A stretch of 64,000 bases of DNA from Lomentospora prolificans (taxonomy: Eukaryota > Ascomycota > Sordariomycetes > Microascales > Microascaceae), in contig JARFXM010000005.1 in assembly GCA_029532625.1 (NCBI GenBank), positions 868,001 to 932,000 of the forward strand, in the 5' to 3' direction. Under the pieces are notes generated by a model. That model was given only the letters and a program-made list of their open reading frames with translations, had not been told where the DNA came from and ran no database searches. Positions 1 to 11,096 of the stretch are shown in pieces (within the stretch, counting starts at the first letter, position 1; every line of letters starts with the position of its first letter). A program made the translations under genes and the position numbers.

Positions 1-2235
1 ATCAAACTCGCCTTCTGGTATCCTCACGGGGCTTCCGCTCTCATGGAACGCAATAAGGCTGGAGCAGGAGTTCGTCGATTGCTGCATCGGATGCCTTTGC
101 GAACGTGAAGGCGATGGCGAACCACTGGCCGTTGTTGCCTGTGAAGAAGGAATTGTTGGCGTGCCACGTTTGCGCTTCTGGTTCGAGGAAGTCACTCGTT
201 GTGGCGGTGTCTTTTGGCCCTGTCGGGTTGAGGGTCTGAGTCGCCGAGGTGTTTGCTGACTCGAGACTGGAGGTGCGCGCGAATCTGATGTCGGATGCTG
301 CGTAGAATACGCAATATCGCTCAATAGTTGGGCTTCGACTTCTCCCACTTCTTGAGAAAGGCTAGCGGATTGCTTAGGTTGAGAGTCCTGTATGCGATCC
401 TCGAAGACGCGGTCTTCCGATTCGAGAAGTAACTGGCAACGAAGGTTCGCCTGTAGCTGTGATACGACTACGGGGGGTACAAATGTGTACTTTTGGGGGG
501 CAGCCTCAACCCATCCGTTCTCTTTCATCTTTTTGAGAGGAACGGGGTTGTTCAGCTCGTAAAGCTCTTCAATCTCGTACGCGTAACTCGATCTCTTCAC
601 TCCCTTGTTGAATTGTGTGTTGCCAACTCCCTTCTCGTTTGCAATCTCACCTGGTAGCTTTGCAGAACCGATGCAGGCCATGTAGCGGAGCATAGACTCC
701 GGTTTAGTGACATAAATCCAAATTCGGGATACCGTACTGGGCATCTTCCAAGTCCTAAACTCGTGGTCCTTTGTCCCATTGACGATCTTTTCCACATGCT
801 CGGGATGGATTGAGATAAAGATATCGGATCGGTCCGTAGGAGGTGGCATGGCTCGAATGATTTCGAGGTCGATACGCTGGCTATTCATCTGGGTATAGAC
901 TTGGGTTTTGTGTTGTGCGGCATGGTCATCTTCCTCTTCGGGGCAAAATTGGGGTGATGAGAAGGCTACCGCAGCCTTCCTTCGTGGATGTTTCGGTGTT
1001 GTTTGCAATATGCTGTTCTGTTTCCGTGTGCTACACTGAGACGCGGCACGGCTGGGGTCTTGGATGTTCGGGGGCGCTAGTTCGGTTCCCGAGGCAAGAA
1101 TTTCGAAGGCAAACTGAGTCTCTTCACCAATGGGATAGTTGTCCTCCTCCCTCGCTGGCTGTTTGGCTGACTGAGTGCTTCTTTGCTTCTCCGTCGTTTC
1201 GCCCGCCGCTAGCACATCGACTGGTTCGGTATAGGATTTCTCCAAGGGTTGATTACTGAGATAACCTGGGTCGTCGTCTTCTTCCCCTTCCTCGTCCGAG
1301 TCCGCGATAATCGCTGTTTTTGAGCAGTCTTGTTGACTTTCGGGGTCTTCATTCTCGTCATTGCATTCTTCGCTAGTTGTTTCGTCATCTCCGGGAGCCG
1401 GTTGCTTCGTTTGACTACTTGATATCCTTTGGCTACTACTACCACATCCCTTCATGGCCCGAGCGGAGGATTGCGAAGGTCCTGAGGACAACGTCACAGC
1501 GGACGCGAATGAGTCCTCTATGACGAGGGTCCGCGGTGCCCTCTTCCCGATCCGCAAGGGGGATCCTACATTTGTGGATCGGGATTTGAGTGGAGAACCC
1601 CTTGGCCCTAGAGGGGAATATCGAAGGAGCATTGGGGTGCATGGAGAGGGCTGCGAGGAGGGAATTTCGATTCTAGTCTGCTTCTTCAGCGGCGTTTGTG
1701 GGATCACCGAGGGGCTCTTTGTTTCGAGTCGATTGTTGGATATCTCTTCCTCCACATCGTTGATTCGAACCCGTCGCCCGGTAGTGATAAACTCGTCCAA
1801 GCCTCCATCAGAACCCTCGTCTTCCGAATCTTTGATTGTTCTTCGGCTCACTTCCTTTTTCAACCGGTCACCACCGTAAAATTGAGTCAGCGTCTGCGTG
1901 TGGAAGCTCGAAGTCGACCCCGAATCCGGTTCGTCCCCCTCCGTCTTTCTCCTCTTCTTTTTCCGCTTCTTTTCTTCCTCTTCTTCGAACCCGGCCGCCA
2001 CATCCATGTGGGAATTGCCTTCGAACCCGTCAAGTTCCTCGGGGTAGATGGGCTGTAAGAAATCGATTTGTGTGATCGTTTGTTGTTTAAGTGGACCGGC
2101 ACGTTTGGTACTCTGCTTTCCGTATGTTCGGATGACCTTTCGTCGTGGTGGAAATTGGATTTGTTGGAGGGATGGGCTCGAGGAGTAGACACGGGATGCG
2201 GGAGCCTGTCCCTTGGATCGTGTTTTCGGTGGCAT
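1..2235 (-). CDS. ASCH-domain (PUA-like fold) nuclear protein, 3' end outside window
   Basis: One uninterrupted minus-strand frame runs from the ATG at 2235 to the window edge (745 codons, no stop), so the C-terminus is missing. Residues about 1-460 are low-complexity, with an acidic/basic patch rich in E, K and R near residue 85 that looks like a nuclear localisation signal, and long Ser/Pro/Asp/Glu stretches. Residues about 465-590 form a compact domain starting with SDIFISIHPEHVEKIVNG and an HEFR motif. I read this as an ASCH domain, a PUA-like fold thought to bind RNA or modified nucleotides. The tail (590-745) is again disordered, with a basic RKRG patch. Function is inferred as nuclear nucleic-acid binding; no catalytic residues can be assigned. 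The short motifs TITQIDF and TLTQFY lie in the N-terminal half. It sits downstream of SEC3 on the same strand. Confidence 0.8.
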   Translation of the reverse strand, partial: MPPKTRSKGQAPASRVYSSSPSLQQIQFPPRRKVIRTYGKQSTKRAGPLKQQTITQIDFLQPIYPEELDGFEGNSHMDVAAGFEEEEEKKRKKKRRKTEGDEPDSGSTSSFHTQTLTQFYGGDRLKKEVSRRTIKDSEDEGSDGGLDEFITTGRRVRINDVEEEISNNRLETKSPSVIPQTPLKKQTRIEIPSSQPSPCTPMLLRYSPLGPRGSPLKSRSTNVGSPLRIGKRAPRTLVIEDSFASAVTLSSGPSQSSARAMKGCGSSSQRISSSQTKQPAPGDDETTSEECNDENEDPESQQDCSKTAIIADSDEEGEEDDDPGYLSNQPLEKSYTEPVDVLAAGETTEKQRSTQSAKQPAREEDNYPIGEETQFAFEILASGTELAPPNIQDPSRAASQCSTRKQNSILQTTPKHPRRKAAVAFSSPQFCPEEEDDHAAQHKTQVYTQMNSQRIDLEIIRAMPPPTDRSDIFISIHPEHVEKIVNGTKDHEFRTWKMPSTVSRIWIYVTKPESMLRYMACIGSAKLPGEIANEKGVGNTQFNKGVKRSSYAYEIEELYELNNPVPLKKMKENGWVEAAPQKYTFVPPVVVSQLQANLRCQLLLESEDRVFEDRIQDSQPKQSASLSQEVGEVEAQLLSDIAYSTQHPTSDSRAPPVSSQQTPRRLRPSTRQGQKTPPQRVTSSNQKRKRGTPTIPSSQATTASGSPSPSRSQRHPMQQSTNSCSSLIAFHESGSPVRIPEGEFD

Positions 2236-2761
2236 TGTGGATGCCAAAATATACAAATGCGTATTGGGGAGTTCTAAAGCGTCAACATTGGTCCGCGATC
2301 GATGGTCTTATGGAAACAAATGGGAGATTGTTGAGGTGGAGGAGCGGGAAGGTGACAAAGGCCTTAGACGCGTAAAGTGGACGCGCATGATAGATTACGC
2401 GTGTTGTCGATAAGCTGCTTAGACCGATCCAAAGAGCCAATTTCTCCGCCGGTTTATGCGTCAAACGAGGTGCATGAACTAACCGTTGCATTTGCTGAAC
2501 AACTCTTGGAAACCGTAATCGACTGTTGGCTTAAACTCGCTAACTTTCGCAGCGTCCATTCAATCACACATACTCAACATCTCACAGCTCCAATACCGTA
2601 TTGCATACAATACATCCATTCATATAGGACCCCTCAAGAAAACGCAAGCCCATTTAAGACAACCAAGAATGTTACATATCATCCTCCCCCGCTTCTACAC
2701 CATAACTGACATCAAAACAATGAACCCCTTCTCCCTTCCTTCTTGCCCCTCCAAGTAATAT
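2236..2761. other. Intergenic: SEC3 3' region and promoter of the ASCH gene
   Basis: This 526 nt stretch holds the 3' untranslated region of SEC3 and the upstream region of the ASCH-domain gene, both transcribed on the minus strand. I see no convincing reading frame or repeat in it. Confidence 0.6.
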
Positions 2762-5700
2762 CTACCTGCCGGCAAATGCACTCCTAACCTCTTGTCTCGG
2801 CCACTCGAACAAGACATCCCCTCCGTAGACCTCCGCTGTGATGGCAGCGATGCGGAGCTCCACCTTTCCGTAGTACTTCTCGCACTCCTCCGTAACCTTA
2901 TCGACAAGCTCCCGACCGCTGCTTCCAACGCCTGTCGCCTCCTCGGCATCGCCAAAGTGCTTTTCGACGCGCTTCCTTAGGGCCTCAATACCCTTGCGCA
3001 CTTCCTTGGCGTCGTAGACACTGAGAACCTTGTTAAAGACAGCCTTGGAGTTGGATGGCTGGGATGCAATCTGCGACGGCGTCTTCATGGCCTGGAGTTG
3101 CGCCTCGACGTTCTCGATATAGTCGAGGAGCTTACCAAGGGGCCGGCGCATGACGGATGATAGGTACTGGTCAAGGTGCTTATTGTACTCCTGTAGCGCC
3201 TCTTGTTTCCTATCCTCAAGGACGTCTACGTCCGCGTGGTCGCCCATCTCCTCAATGAAGTAGCTGAGATTCTCAATGAGGAGGATATGATAGTTGAGAG
3301 CCTCCTTGTCCTCGGGATCGTTGGTGCTGGCAGAGACACCGACACCCTTGCTCTCCCTGGCGATGACCTTGAGTGCATCAAACATCGCTTTCAGGACGCG
3401 TCCGTACTCTTCATTAACCATGTGCCGCACATCGACGGCACCTGGATAGAAGGTAGCCATGATGTTCTCGACAGCAACGGCGAAATGAGGGAATACTCTA
3501 AAGAAGTGGATGACACCGCGCCGCTTCTTGACCATCTTGACTTTGGTTTCCTCAATCGCACGAACTTGTTCGTCAACGAACTTTCGGAAGCGGACTTCAA
3601 GAGCAGATCGGAGTTTTTGGAGGAGCCCATTAAGGAATTCCTGGTTCGAGCCACTAAGAGACTCCATTTTGATCTCTAGGGAAGCCAAGACACCAATTGC
3701 GTGACTGTAAAAGTTAGTTGATGCATTGATGCACTTGTAGGTGTATGGGAAGTTTGTATACTTACAGTGGATTGTTGAAGACGACCCACTCTACTAGCTT
3801 CTGCAAGTCGCCTTCGAGAAAAGAGAATATATTCTCCATGGCCTTCGTGACTCTCCGGGCCATCTCACGATCGGGTTCCATGCGGCGGAAACCCAGCCAT
3901 TCGTGGTCTGGGGCCTTGCGTTCTCGTCCAGGAGGATGCGCCGCGAGGTAGTCCTCGAAAGTGGTCTGCTCCAGAGTCGTGGCATGGAAAAAGTCTATGA
4001 CAAAGTTATGCTCCATCTCAACTAGGGGGACTAGATCGTCTAATACGCCTCGGAACACCTCATAGGACTGGCTCTTGTTGTCGGTGCCCTTGTCGGCGAC
4101 GATCTTGTTGACGGCGTCAGACCTAAATCGGCCGGCCAAAGTTTCGCTTCGCTTGACAGTAAGTTTTCGGGCCGCCGTAGCGAGGCCTTCATGTTGTTTC
4201 TCTGGTTGATGAGTGAAGAGAAGCTCCGCTTCGTCGCCCGTCGCCTTCTTGGCATAGCCTTTCCAGGATTCAATCATGCCACCAAAAGCGGGTCTGAATA
4301 GAGGATTTCCTTGCTGCTGGTATTTTTGCATGAGAGTATCCCAGCTGTCAAGGTGAATGTCGCGGGCATATAACGTAAGCCCAACATACTTCCAGAGGTA
4401 TCGTCGGTGCGTCTGGTAAATTTCCTTATCCGACTTTCGGGAGAGTGCTCGATCAAGCATATTCTTAGTACTTGAAAATGCGGAGTCAAATTCAGCTTCC
4501 ATCTGTCGGAGGAACCGGCTGATGAAGATGTTGCTCTCTTGTAGACAAATTTCCTTCTTCTCTTGAACTACGCGCATCTTCTTGTAACTGCTGGTAAGAC
4601 CGCTAGTGGGATCAGCATCGAGTCCCAAGGCGGCCGCTAGTTCGAGATCGTCAGCCAACGGACCAAGGTCGGAGCCTATACCGCCGGTCTTGTCCTTGTT
4701 GCCATAGCCGCAGAGAGATGGGTCAATCTTCCGCATCGTCTTGTAAAGCTGAAGGAGGCTGTCCTCAATATCTGCTAGGCCGTTCAGCTTTTCGAGCGGC
4801 GCGCGACGCAGAGGTTCTACATTCCAGTCTCTATCGAGAGCGCAGGTGTCTGTAAGCATGCGGAGCTCGTTTTGGAGAGCCTTCTGGTTGGCGACTTGGA
4901 CCTGGATACCCTCGGCTTGAGCCTCAAGATAATCGATATCAGAAGTAATAGTCTGCGCGAAGTGTTAGACATGGTGTTAATTGATGCAAAGGTTCTCCAG
5001 ATACTTACGCCAAGACCAGCACTGTAGAGGGTGAGGAGATCATCAAGCTGTTCACACTCAGCTATAACCTGCTCAATTCCTTCTTTGATAGCTTCAATGC
5101 GTTCATCGTCATCCTTGAATCGGGAAAGCCAGCCGCCAGCCTGGGCCTTGTCGAGTTCGCGGTCGAGGTCGCTCTTCATTTTGTCCCATGTGCAAGAGCG
5201 CATCAGTTCTCCTGGCACGAAGCCAGACACGTCCATCCATTGGCGGAGCTGGACGCTCTTTGGAGATTCTAGAAGGACAGAGATTTGAGCAGGGTCCACC
5301 CCAAGAGTGGCCAGGTATTTTCCATCGTTTCCAGCCAGAATTGCCCGCTGTTCTTCTTCTTTTGGCTGTTGCTGTTCTGCTTTGGGCGCTGTCTTCTGGT
5401 CAATGCTCTGTCGGTTGTCCTTGATGGAGGACTGCACGCTGTTAGGTCGACTGGACCCAGAAACTGTAACCTTGACCTCGGGAACGTTTGACGTCCTCTC
5501 TTCAGGTTTGGTAGGCTTAGAAAGCTCAGGTTCTACAGACACCGGCTCAGGAGGCGGCGGAGGTCGAGGAGGCGCAGGAACAACGCTTGTGATACCGTCC
5601 GGGCCATCCTCGGACTTATTCTGGGCTAAACGAAGCCTTTCGCCCGCTCCGCCAGGACGCGGCTTGAAAGCCCCTGCAACAGCAGCGGCTTTCCACAACG

Positions 5701-7405
5701 ACCCAGCAATGTCTCCTCGAGATCGTTGGGTTCTGATCATGGGGCCGAGACCGGGGCGGGATTCTTCTTCACCCTCTGGTGATGTAGGAGAAGTAGGGTC
5801 AGTATTCAACCTCCTAGACTTGATCATGGGGCCAAGGCCAGGGCGAGTTTCTTCCGCCTCCTCTGGTGGGGCAGGAGGAGGGGTCGGTTCGGGGTTTGCC
5901 CTCCTCGACTTGATCATGGGTCCGAGACCCGGACGTGAATCTTCAGGTTCAATAGGGGCAGGAGATTCCGAGCGCGGTAGTGGTGGTTCAGGAGTTGGAG
6001 TTGCCCGCAAGAAAGAAGATTGGGACGGGCTCTTAGGTGGGAGAGTGCCTGCGGTATCTTCCCGTCTCGGAGTTTCACGGGGGAGTTCGTTTTGACTAGA
6101 AAACGACCGCTCTCTAAGAGAGCTGGTATCGGACCGTTGAGACATGGAGTTGTTCCTGGGAGATATGCGATCCATGCTGCGAGGAGGGGGGGCAACTGGA
6201 TCCTTCTTCATGCCCGGACTCATCAGGGGAGCTGGAACGAGGTCTCTATCGGCAAACTGCTGGGGTCGCGCTAGATCGATTGGAGGTCGCCTCCTCTCAG
6301 GCGGTGGCCTATCCGGCTGCGGTCTTTCCGCGGGAAGGTTAGGTGTCGGTTCAGGTGATGGGTCTCCGAAGCGGCCATAAGCCCCAGGGCCGGCCATTCC
6401 TCCGCGGGACCGGGGGGGGAGAGGAGACGGCTCATCGCCACGGGAGGGGGGTACGTTAAAGGAGCTATTACTGTTGTTGTTAAGTGAGTCCTGGCTCTTA
6501 TCATTTCCGGCCAATCGCCTTAAAGCGGCTTGGTTCTGGGAGCGCGACGAGTCAAAGCTACCAGCAGGGGAGCTTGTGCCTGTTGGAGGGTATGCGCGGC
6601 CAGATAGACCGGGAGAAGGCTGGGGTGGCGGGATAGGTGTCCTGGGAGGATTGATTGTAGAACCACTCGAGGCACTTCGTTGACTAGCATTCTCACTAGG
6701 ACCACCGGGTGGTGGGCGAACGGGCGGAGGTCTGCGTCCGAGCACCTGGTCAAGTTCGCGCGGTTCGAAGCCAGAAAGCTCGGGGACTTTGCCGTTGGTA
6801 TATTTACCGTAAATCTTGATTAGACTGGCGATAAAGAACTTTTTCTCCTTGTCGGTCTGGGCATTCCAAAAGTAAGGTTTCTGTATGGTTACGAGAAAGC
6901 CAGTCTCTCCGGCCCACTGCCTCTGGTTCGCGTCGACAGCAGGACTTGTGTAGGAGTGAATATGGGTTAAATCGTCGAGGTTCCACGTCTTGCCAATCGA
7001 GAATGTGCCGTTAGAATTTTCCTTGGACTTGTGCATGCGCACACGTCCCGACTTTCGGACTGCGACGATGATGACTCTAGGCTTCTCGACTTCGGGGGTT
7101 CGAGAGTAGGGGGGTGGTGGATTGGAGGGGTGTGTCGAATACTCGGTGATGCGGATGTGAGTGATATATGTTTCTTGTACTGCGAGGTAAAGGGTAGCAC
7201 GTTAGCAAGTAGCTTGATCACAGCAGACAAGAGTCCTAACGCCTCAGGACATGTTCCAGAGGGTGCTCCCAGGGCAAGAAATTGACGAACATGAGCCATC
7301 AGCGTCTGTTTTGTTGAAACAAGAGTCTATTATCCTTCGCCTCTCATCTTCAAATAACTCTGCCCTGGATTTTGCGGCCAGGGCGCCGTTTCCGTTGCGA
7401 TCCAT
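2762..7405 (-). CDS. SEC3: Exocyst complex component Sec3
   Basis: Four exons on the minus strand: 7405-7291, 7179-5009, 4952-3766 and 3704-2762. They join in frame to 1471 aa. Introns have standard borders; for example the first ends after a TGCTAACG branch point and restores DGSLQETYITH. The N-terminus (about 1-190) is the Sec3 PH-like domain, with RVIIVAVRKSGRVR and TWNLDDLTHI, which in the family binds PI(4,5)P2 and Rho GTPases. Residues about 190-620 are a Pro/Ser-rich linker with three copies of RPGLGPMI. The rest is the helical Sec3 exocyst domain, beginning near LATLGVDPAQISVLLESP. The role is to mark sites of polarised exocytosis at the plasma membrane, such as hyphal tips, as part of the octameric tether. 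Exon 1 is inferred from splice signals and from resemblance to the fungal N-terminus ERRRIIDSCF. Confidence 0.95.
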
Positions 7406-9795
7406 CTTTCAAGGGAATGGCTCAGGACTGGCTGCGAAAGGGGAGATTAGGAGGTCTGGTGTCGAGCATCTTTGCTCCCAGTCGGGATTTGGTGATTGAC
7501 GGTTCGTACTTGCGCTCCAAGCAGGGAATTGATTGGGCTGTCGAAAAATCGGCGTAAAGTGATGATAGATGCTGCTATCGCGCGTTCGGAGCGGGCACCT
7601 ACGAGGTTGGTTTGCCTGTGGGAGAGGTCGTCATGAAGCTTTAAGGAGCCTAAGACTTGAACGTGGAGGTTGGAGGAAGGCGGACAGGTAGCAGTGTCTC
7701 AGTGGGTAGGTTTCGAGCGGCGAGTATGAGTACTACCAAGCTCATATTAGTGCGTAGATTGATTTTGTACCAGTACATAATTGGCCTCGAGATACTACTG
7801 ACTACAGTTCAACTGCGTAGTGTGGAGCCTCTGGATGACTAAGGTCTCCAGTTTCATAAGTTAAGATTTCGCGGAAGGACACACAAGGTGCGAACCAAGC
7901 GGAATTCCGCTTATTATGGGCCTAGGCCAAGGATCCTATGGTCATGTTCCTGATTCTGCGAGATCTTGGTGCTGTCGCAAACCGGTCGAGTAGCTTAATG
8001 ACCCTGAAATAAGCCGAGTGCGTGCCTCTGTTATGCTCGAAGATGGTGGTACACGATACATTCACCCACACCTGACCTGCTCTTCGAGTAGTTCTCGACC
8101 GGCCTGCAACTCGGAAACCCGTCAGGCTATTATTCCCTTGCTTTTCTGCTGAGTGAGCAGGCTGTCGGGTGGGTGGAGCCATGAGCTGCTGGCTATTGAC
8201 CGAAAACGGCATGACCTTGGCTGTTGCTTTGCCTGCAGAGATCTCAGTCGCCTTTAATTCTACGCCGCATTCAAAGTGGGATCCGGCACCGAACAAAGGG
8301 TGACTTGACGTGTCGAGATTCTATTTGCCTGATCCCTTTCACAAAATCGCACTTTTTTCAAGACTTGGGATACTCCTATTATCCCCAGCGAATAATAGAA
8401 TACCGGGGCTCCGGGACCCACCACTGACACTAAACACCAACGGACCCGGAAGGGTCCTCCTGCCTACCGAAAGTGATCCGGGGTGGATACCGAGATCGGA
8501 AATAGTGGGGGTAATGAGCGACTACCAGCAATGAGGGAAGCGAACCGAATAAATCCATGCCAGTATGAAAGGAAAGTGGTCATTTCGGGAAAGCCCTCCT
8601 ATCTCCGCCACCTTGTCTCCTTTCCATCTCCGACAACTGGCGGGCTATCGGTGAGTTTCCGCGTGGTCAAAAATCAGCGATGCAAACCAACGCCGGTTCG
8701 CAGCCTGGTCTTCCCCCCCCCAAGCCGGAGCGCCACGCCAGTTGAATGCGCAGCATCCGAATGCATAATGATCTTACAAAGGCGTGGGACGAACCAAGAC
8801 GGGGTCGCAACCGTGACGGAACGTATCACACAAAGCCCGTTTTACCAATAGGCCACCTGCAGCGAGACCGCTCGAAGTTTGAATAAGGATGCAGCAAGTC
8901 TCTCTCTATAGGTTTTCAGTCAGAATCCCACAGTTGACGCACCGCGCTCAGTGGCGGGTTTGCGCTGCGAGAATGTCACATTCCCCGCATATAGGCAGAG
9001 GAGGTTTTCGCAGAATGACCCTCCCGAGCCTCGTAAAGATGGCTGTCGTTTGTGGCAGACCTGCGCCCACGCCTCTACAACGTCCGAGCTTCGAATTTCA
9101 TTCTAAGAGAGCGGGAAGGGAGTATGTTGGGAGGAGAAAGGAGGTGGGCGCTGGATAATCACGACCGCCAGCCTGCGCAACCCCGTTCCGTCGCCTACTC
9201 TCACCACTCGAGGAGGTGACAGAGGTCATCTGCAGCGACTGCTTCCCGACTGGTGAAAAAGCCTTTAAATCAGGAAGCCGAATAATTCTAAAAAAGGGGA
9301 TTGAGTTGCAACAAAACTTCTCCAAAAATTACCATCTCGTAGTGGGGGCAGGGGTGAGGGGAAATGGAAGGGCAAGAAGGAGCCGTAAAGACTCGACGCT
9401 CTCGGGAAGAAAGGGTGCGGTTTAGAAGCAGATTGGTTTGGAGCAGCTGACTACTAGCATCCAGCAGACGTGCTTTACGGCGTCCAGAGATGACGGAATG
9501 TGGTTCGCTAGCACTTTGAGTCTGACGTGGGTAGTCCCGCCTGCCGTCCTCGAGTCAACAGCCAGGGGGGTGTCAGTTACCATCGTAGTCATCTCCAACC
9601 GGAGACGCAGGAGTGGTTTGAAGGTGTTATCACACATACGAGGAACACAAGCCTGATATGCGGGTAGCATTCGCAGGAGGTATCTAGCTTGCCACGCGCA
9701 TGTGCTAGATAAATATTCCCTTTCTCTCTCAAAAATGGGGTGTGCTTCCTTTTGTAGGCTGTCTCCAAACATCGTCCTTAACGCCGGTACCACTG
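7406..9795. other. Intergenic upstream of SEC3, no gene recognised
   Basis: This contains the SEC3 promoter. Short open frames exist on both strands (for example 7922-8296 and 8483-8851), but they lack good ATG starts, recognisable domains or coherent splice sites. I see no tRNA, repeat array or transposon motif. Confidence 0.5.
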
Positions 9796-10284
9796 ATGAC
9801 TCTATTTTCAATACACCAAGAGATTGCCAATATATTGAGGCCCCGCCTGGGCAATGGGTGGGGATACGACCACTCTATTACATTGATAACATTTCTCGAG
9901 AATCACAATTGGGATGTTGTCGTAGGGGCCGGGGTTCGAATAGTTGCAACGTTTCGCCTCTCTGGGGACACGAAGTTTAGTTATATACGGCCGTCCGTCC
10001 TTCAAGCTGCAGGCATCGGTTACTATCCGCCAACTCCGACTGTTGTCATGACCCTTCGGAACAATGGTATGGACCCACGCCTAATTGCCGTAGCGCCGAC
10101 TGTCACCCTTGCGAGTGCGGAGTTGGGCGTGCGTGAAAATACATATTCTATTGCTGTACCCTTCGAACCCGCAATATTAGAGGAGAGAGATCTCATAATC
10201 GGCCGAGTAATGTTTATCAACAAGCTACTTGTCGATCCTGACTTTCTTTCCTATTATATTCGCAATGTTTTGGCCCAATTTTAA
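9796..10284 (+). CDS. Doubtful hypothetical ORF
   Basis: An open frame that could start at the ATG at 9796 encodes 162 aa, beginning MTLFSIHQEI and ending YYIRNVLAQF. The open frame itself extends upstream to a GTG at 9742. The composition is fairly ordinary for a globular protein, with hydrophobic segments such as WDVVVGAGVRIVATF, but I recognise no family. A GTGAGT follows shortly after the stop at about 10292, so a spliced form with the small downstream frame at 10359-10559 was considered. That model does not resolve in frame. It may be a chance ORF, a lineage-specific gene or a decayed fragment. Confidence 0.25.
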   Translation: MTLFSIHQEIANILRPRLGNGWGYDHSITLITFLENHNWDVVVGAGVRIVATFRLSGDTKFSYIRPSVLQAAGIGYYPPTPTVVMTLRNNGMDPRLIAVAPTVTLASAELGVRENTYSIAVPFEPAILEERDLIIGRVMFINKLLVDPDFLSYYIRNVLAQF

Positions 10285-11096
10285 GACTCCAGTGAGTATT
10301 CAGAATTACAGATAGGCCCCATGCCGTTCTGGAACTGACATTTAGTCTTTTAGTTTAGATGGGAGATTTCGATTCCCTCCAGCCAGCGATCTATGGCAGT
10401 CAGTACCATGACACTGGTGAACTGACTGGCAAACTACGAGGCTCGCCAAGACTAGTGTTGATCGCGTTACCATTGGTTAGGCGAAAGTTAATTGGGGAAT
10501 TCTGCGATGTTCCAGCTGTACGAGAGGATGGAACATTTTGGGCTGGATATATTACCTGAGAATGGTTGTGTGCGGTAGTCGAATTCTAGGTTTGTACAGA
10601 TAAAGAAGTATCAAGAAATCTGCATCACTCAACAAAATCAATCCATATCAATAGTCTTACGAAATCCCAAATAGACCCACTAATTAAGCCATCGTCATTC
10701 TTTTCCATCAAGTTCAAGAGAACCTGAACTAGTAGCTTACATTTCCTTTCATTCTCGAATCAGATATTTTACGTACAAGAACGAAACCGATTACTCGAGT
10801 CATTGGAACAACCATCCATGTTACTGTTCTCACGAGATTTTAGCCCATAGATAGGTTACCGCGCCTCGCGTCACCCTGTAGAGTTTACTAACAGCCAGCT
10901 TTAACAGTAGAGAAACGGAATCTTGACGATCATGACAGTCTAAGCGCTCAACATCAACCAACCTAGTTCATGGCGTGCAATCGCTATTTGCCCACCTAAC
11001 TAGACATAAATGGTATCCTCAACTAAAAGTGACAGGGTAAATAATCCAAGAAGGAGAGGAATATAAGGAAAGGAAGAAAGAGTTGTGGGCAAGATA
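10285..11096. other. AT-rich intergenic
   Basis: I recognise no gene. It lies between the doubtful ORF and the 3' end of the minus-strand hypothetical gene, and probably includes the latter's 3' untranslated region. Confidence 0.5.

Noticed and set aside
5307..6095. 262-codon plus-strand open frame inside SEC3
   Set aside because: It is antisense to the Pro/Gly-rich Sec3 linker. Pro and Gly codons read in reverse give long stop-free frames, and the SEC3 reading is firmly supported.
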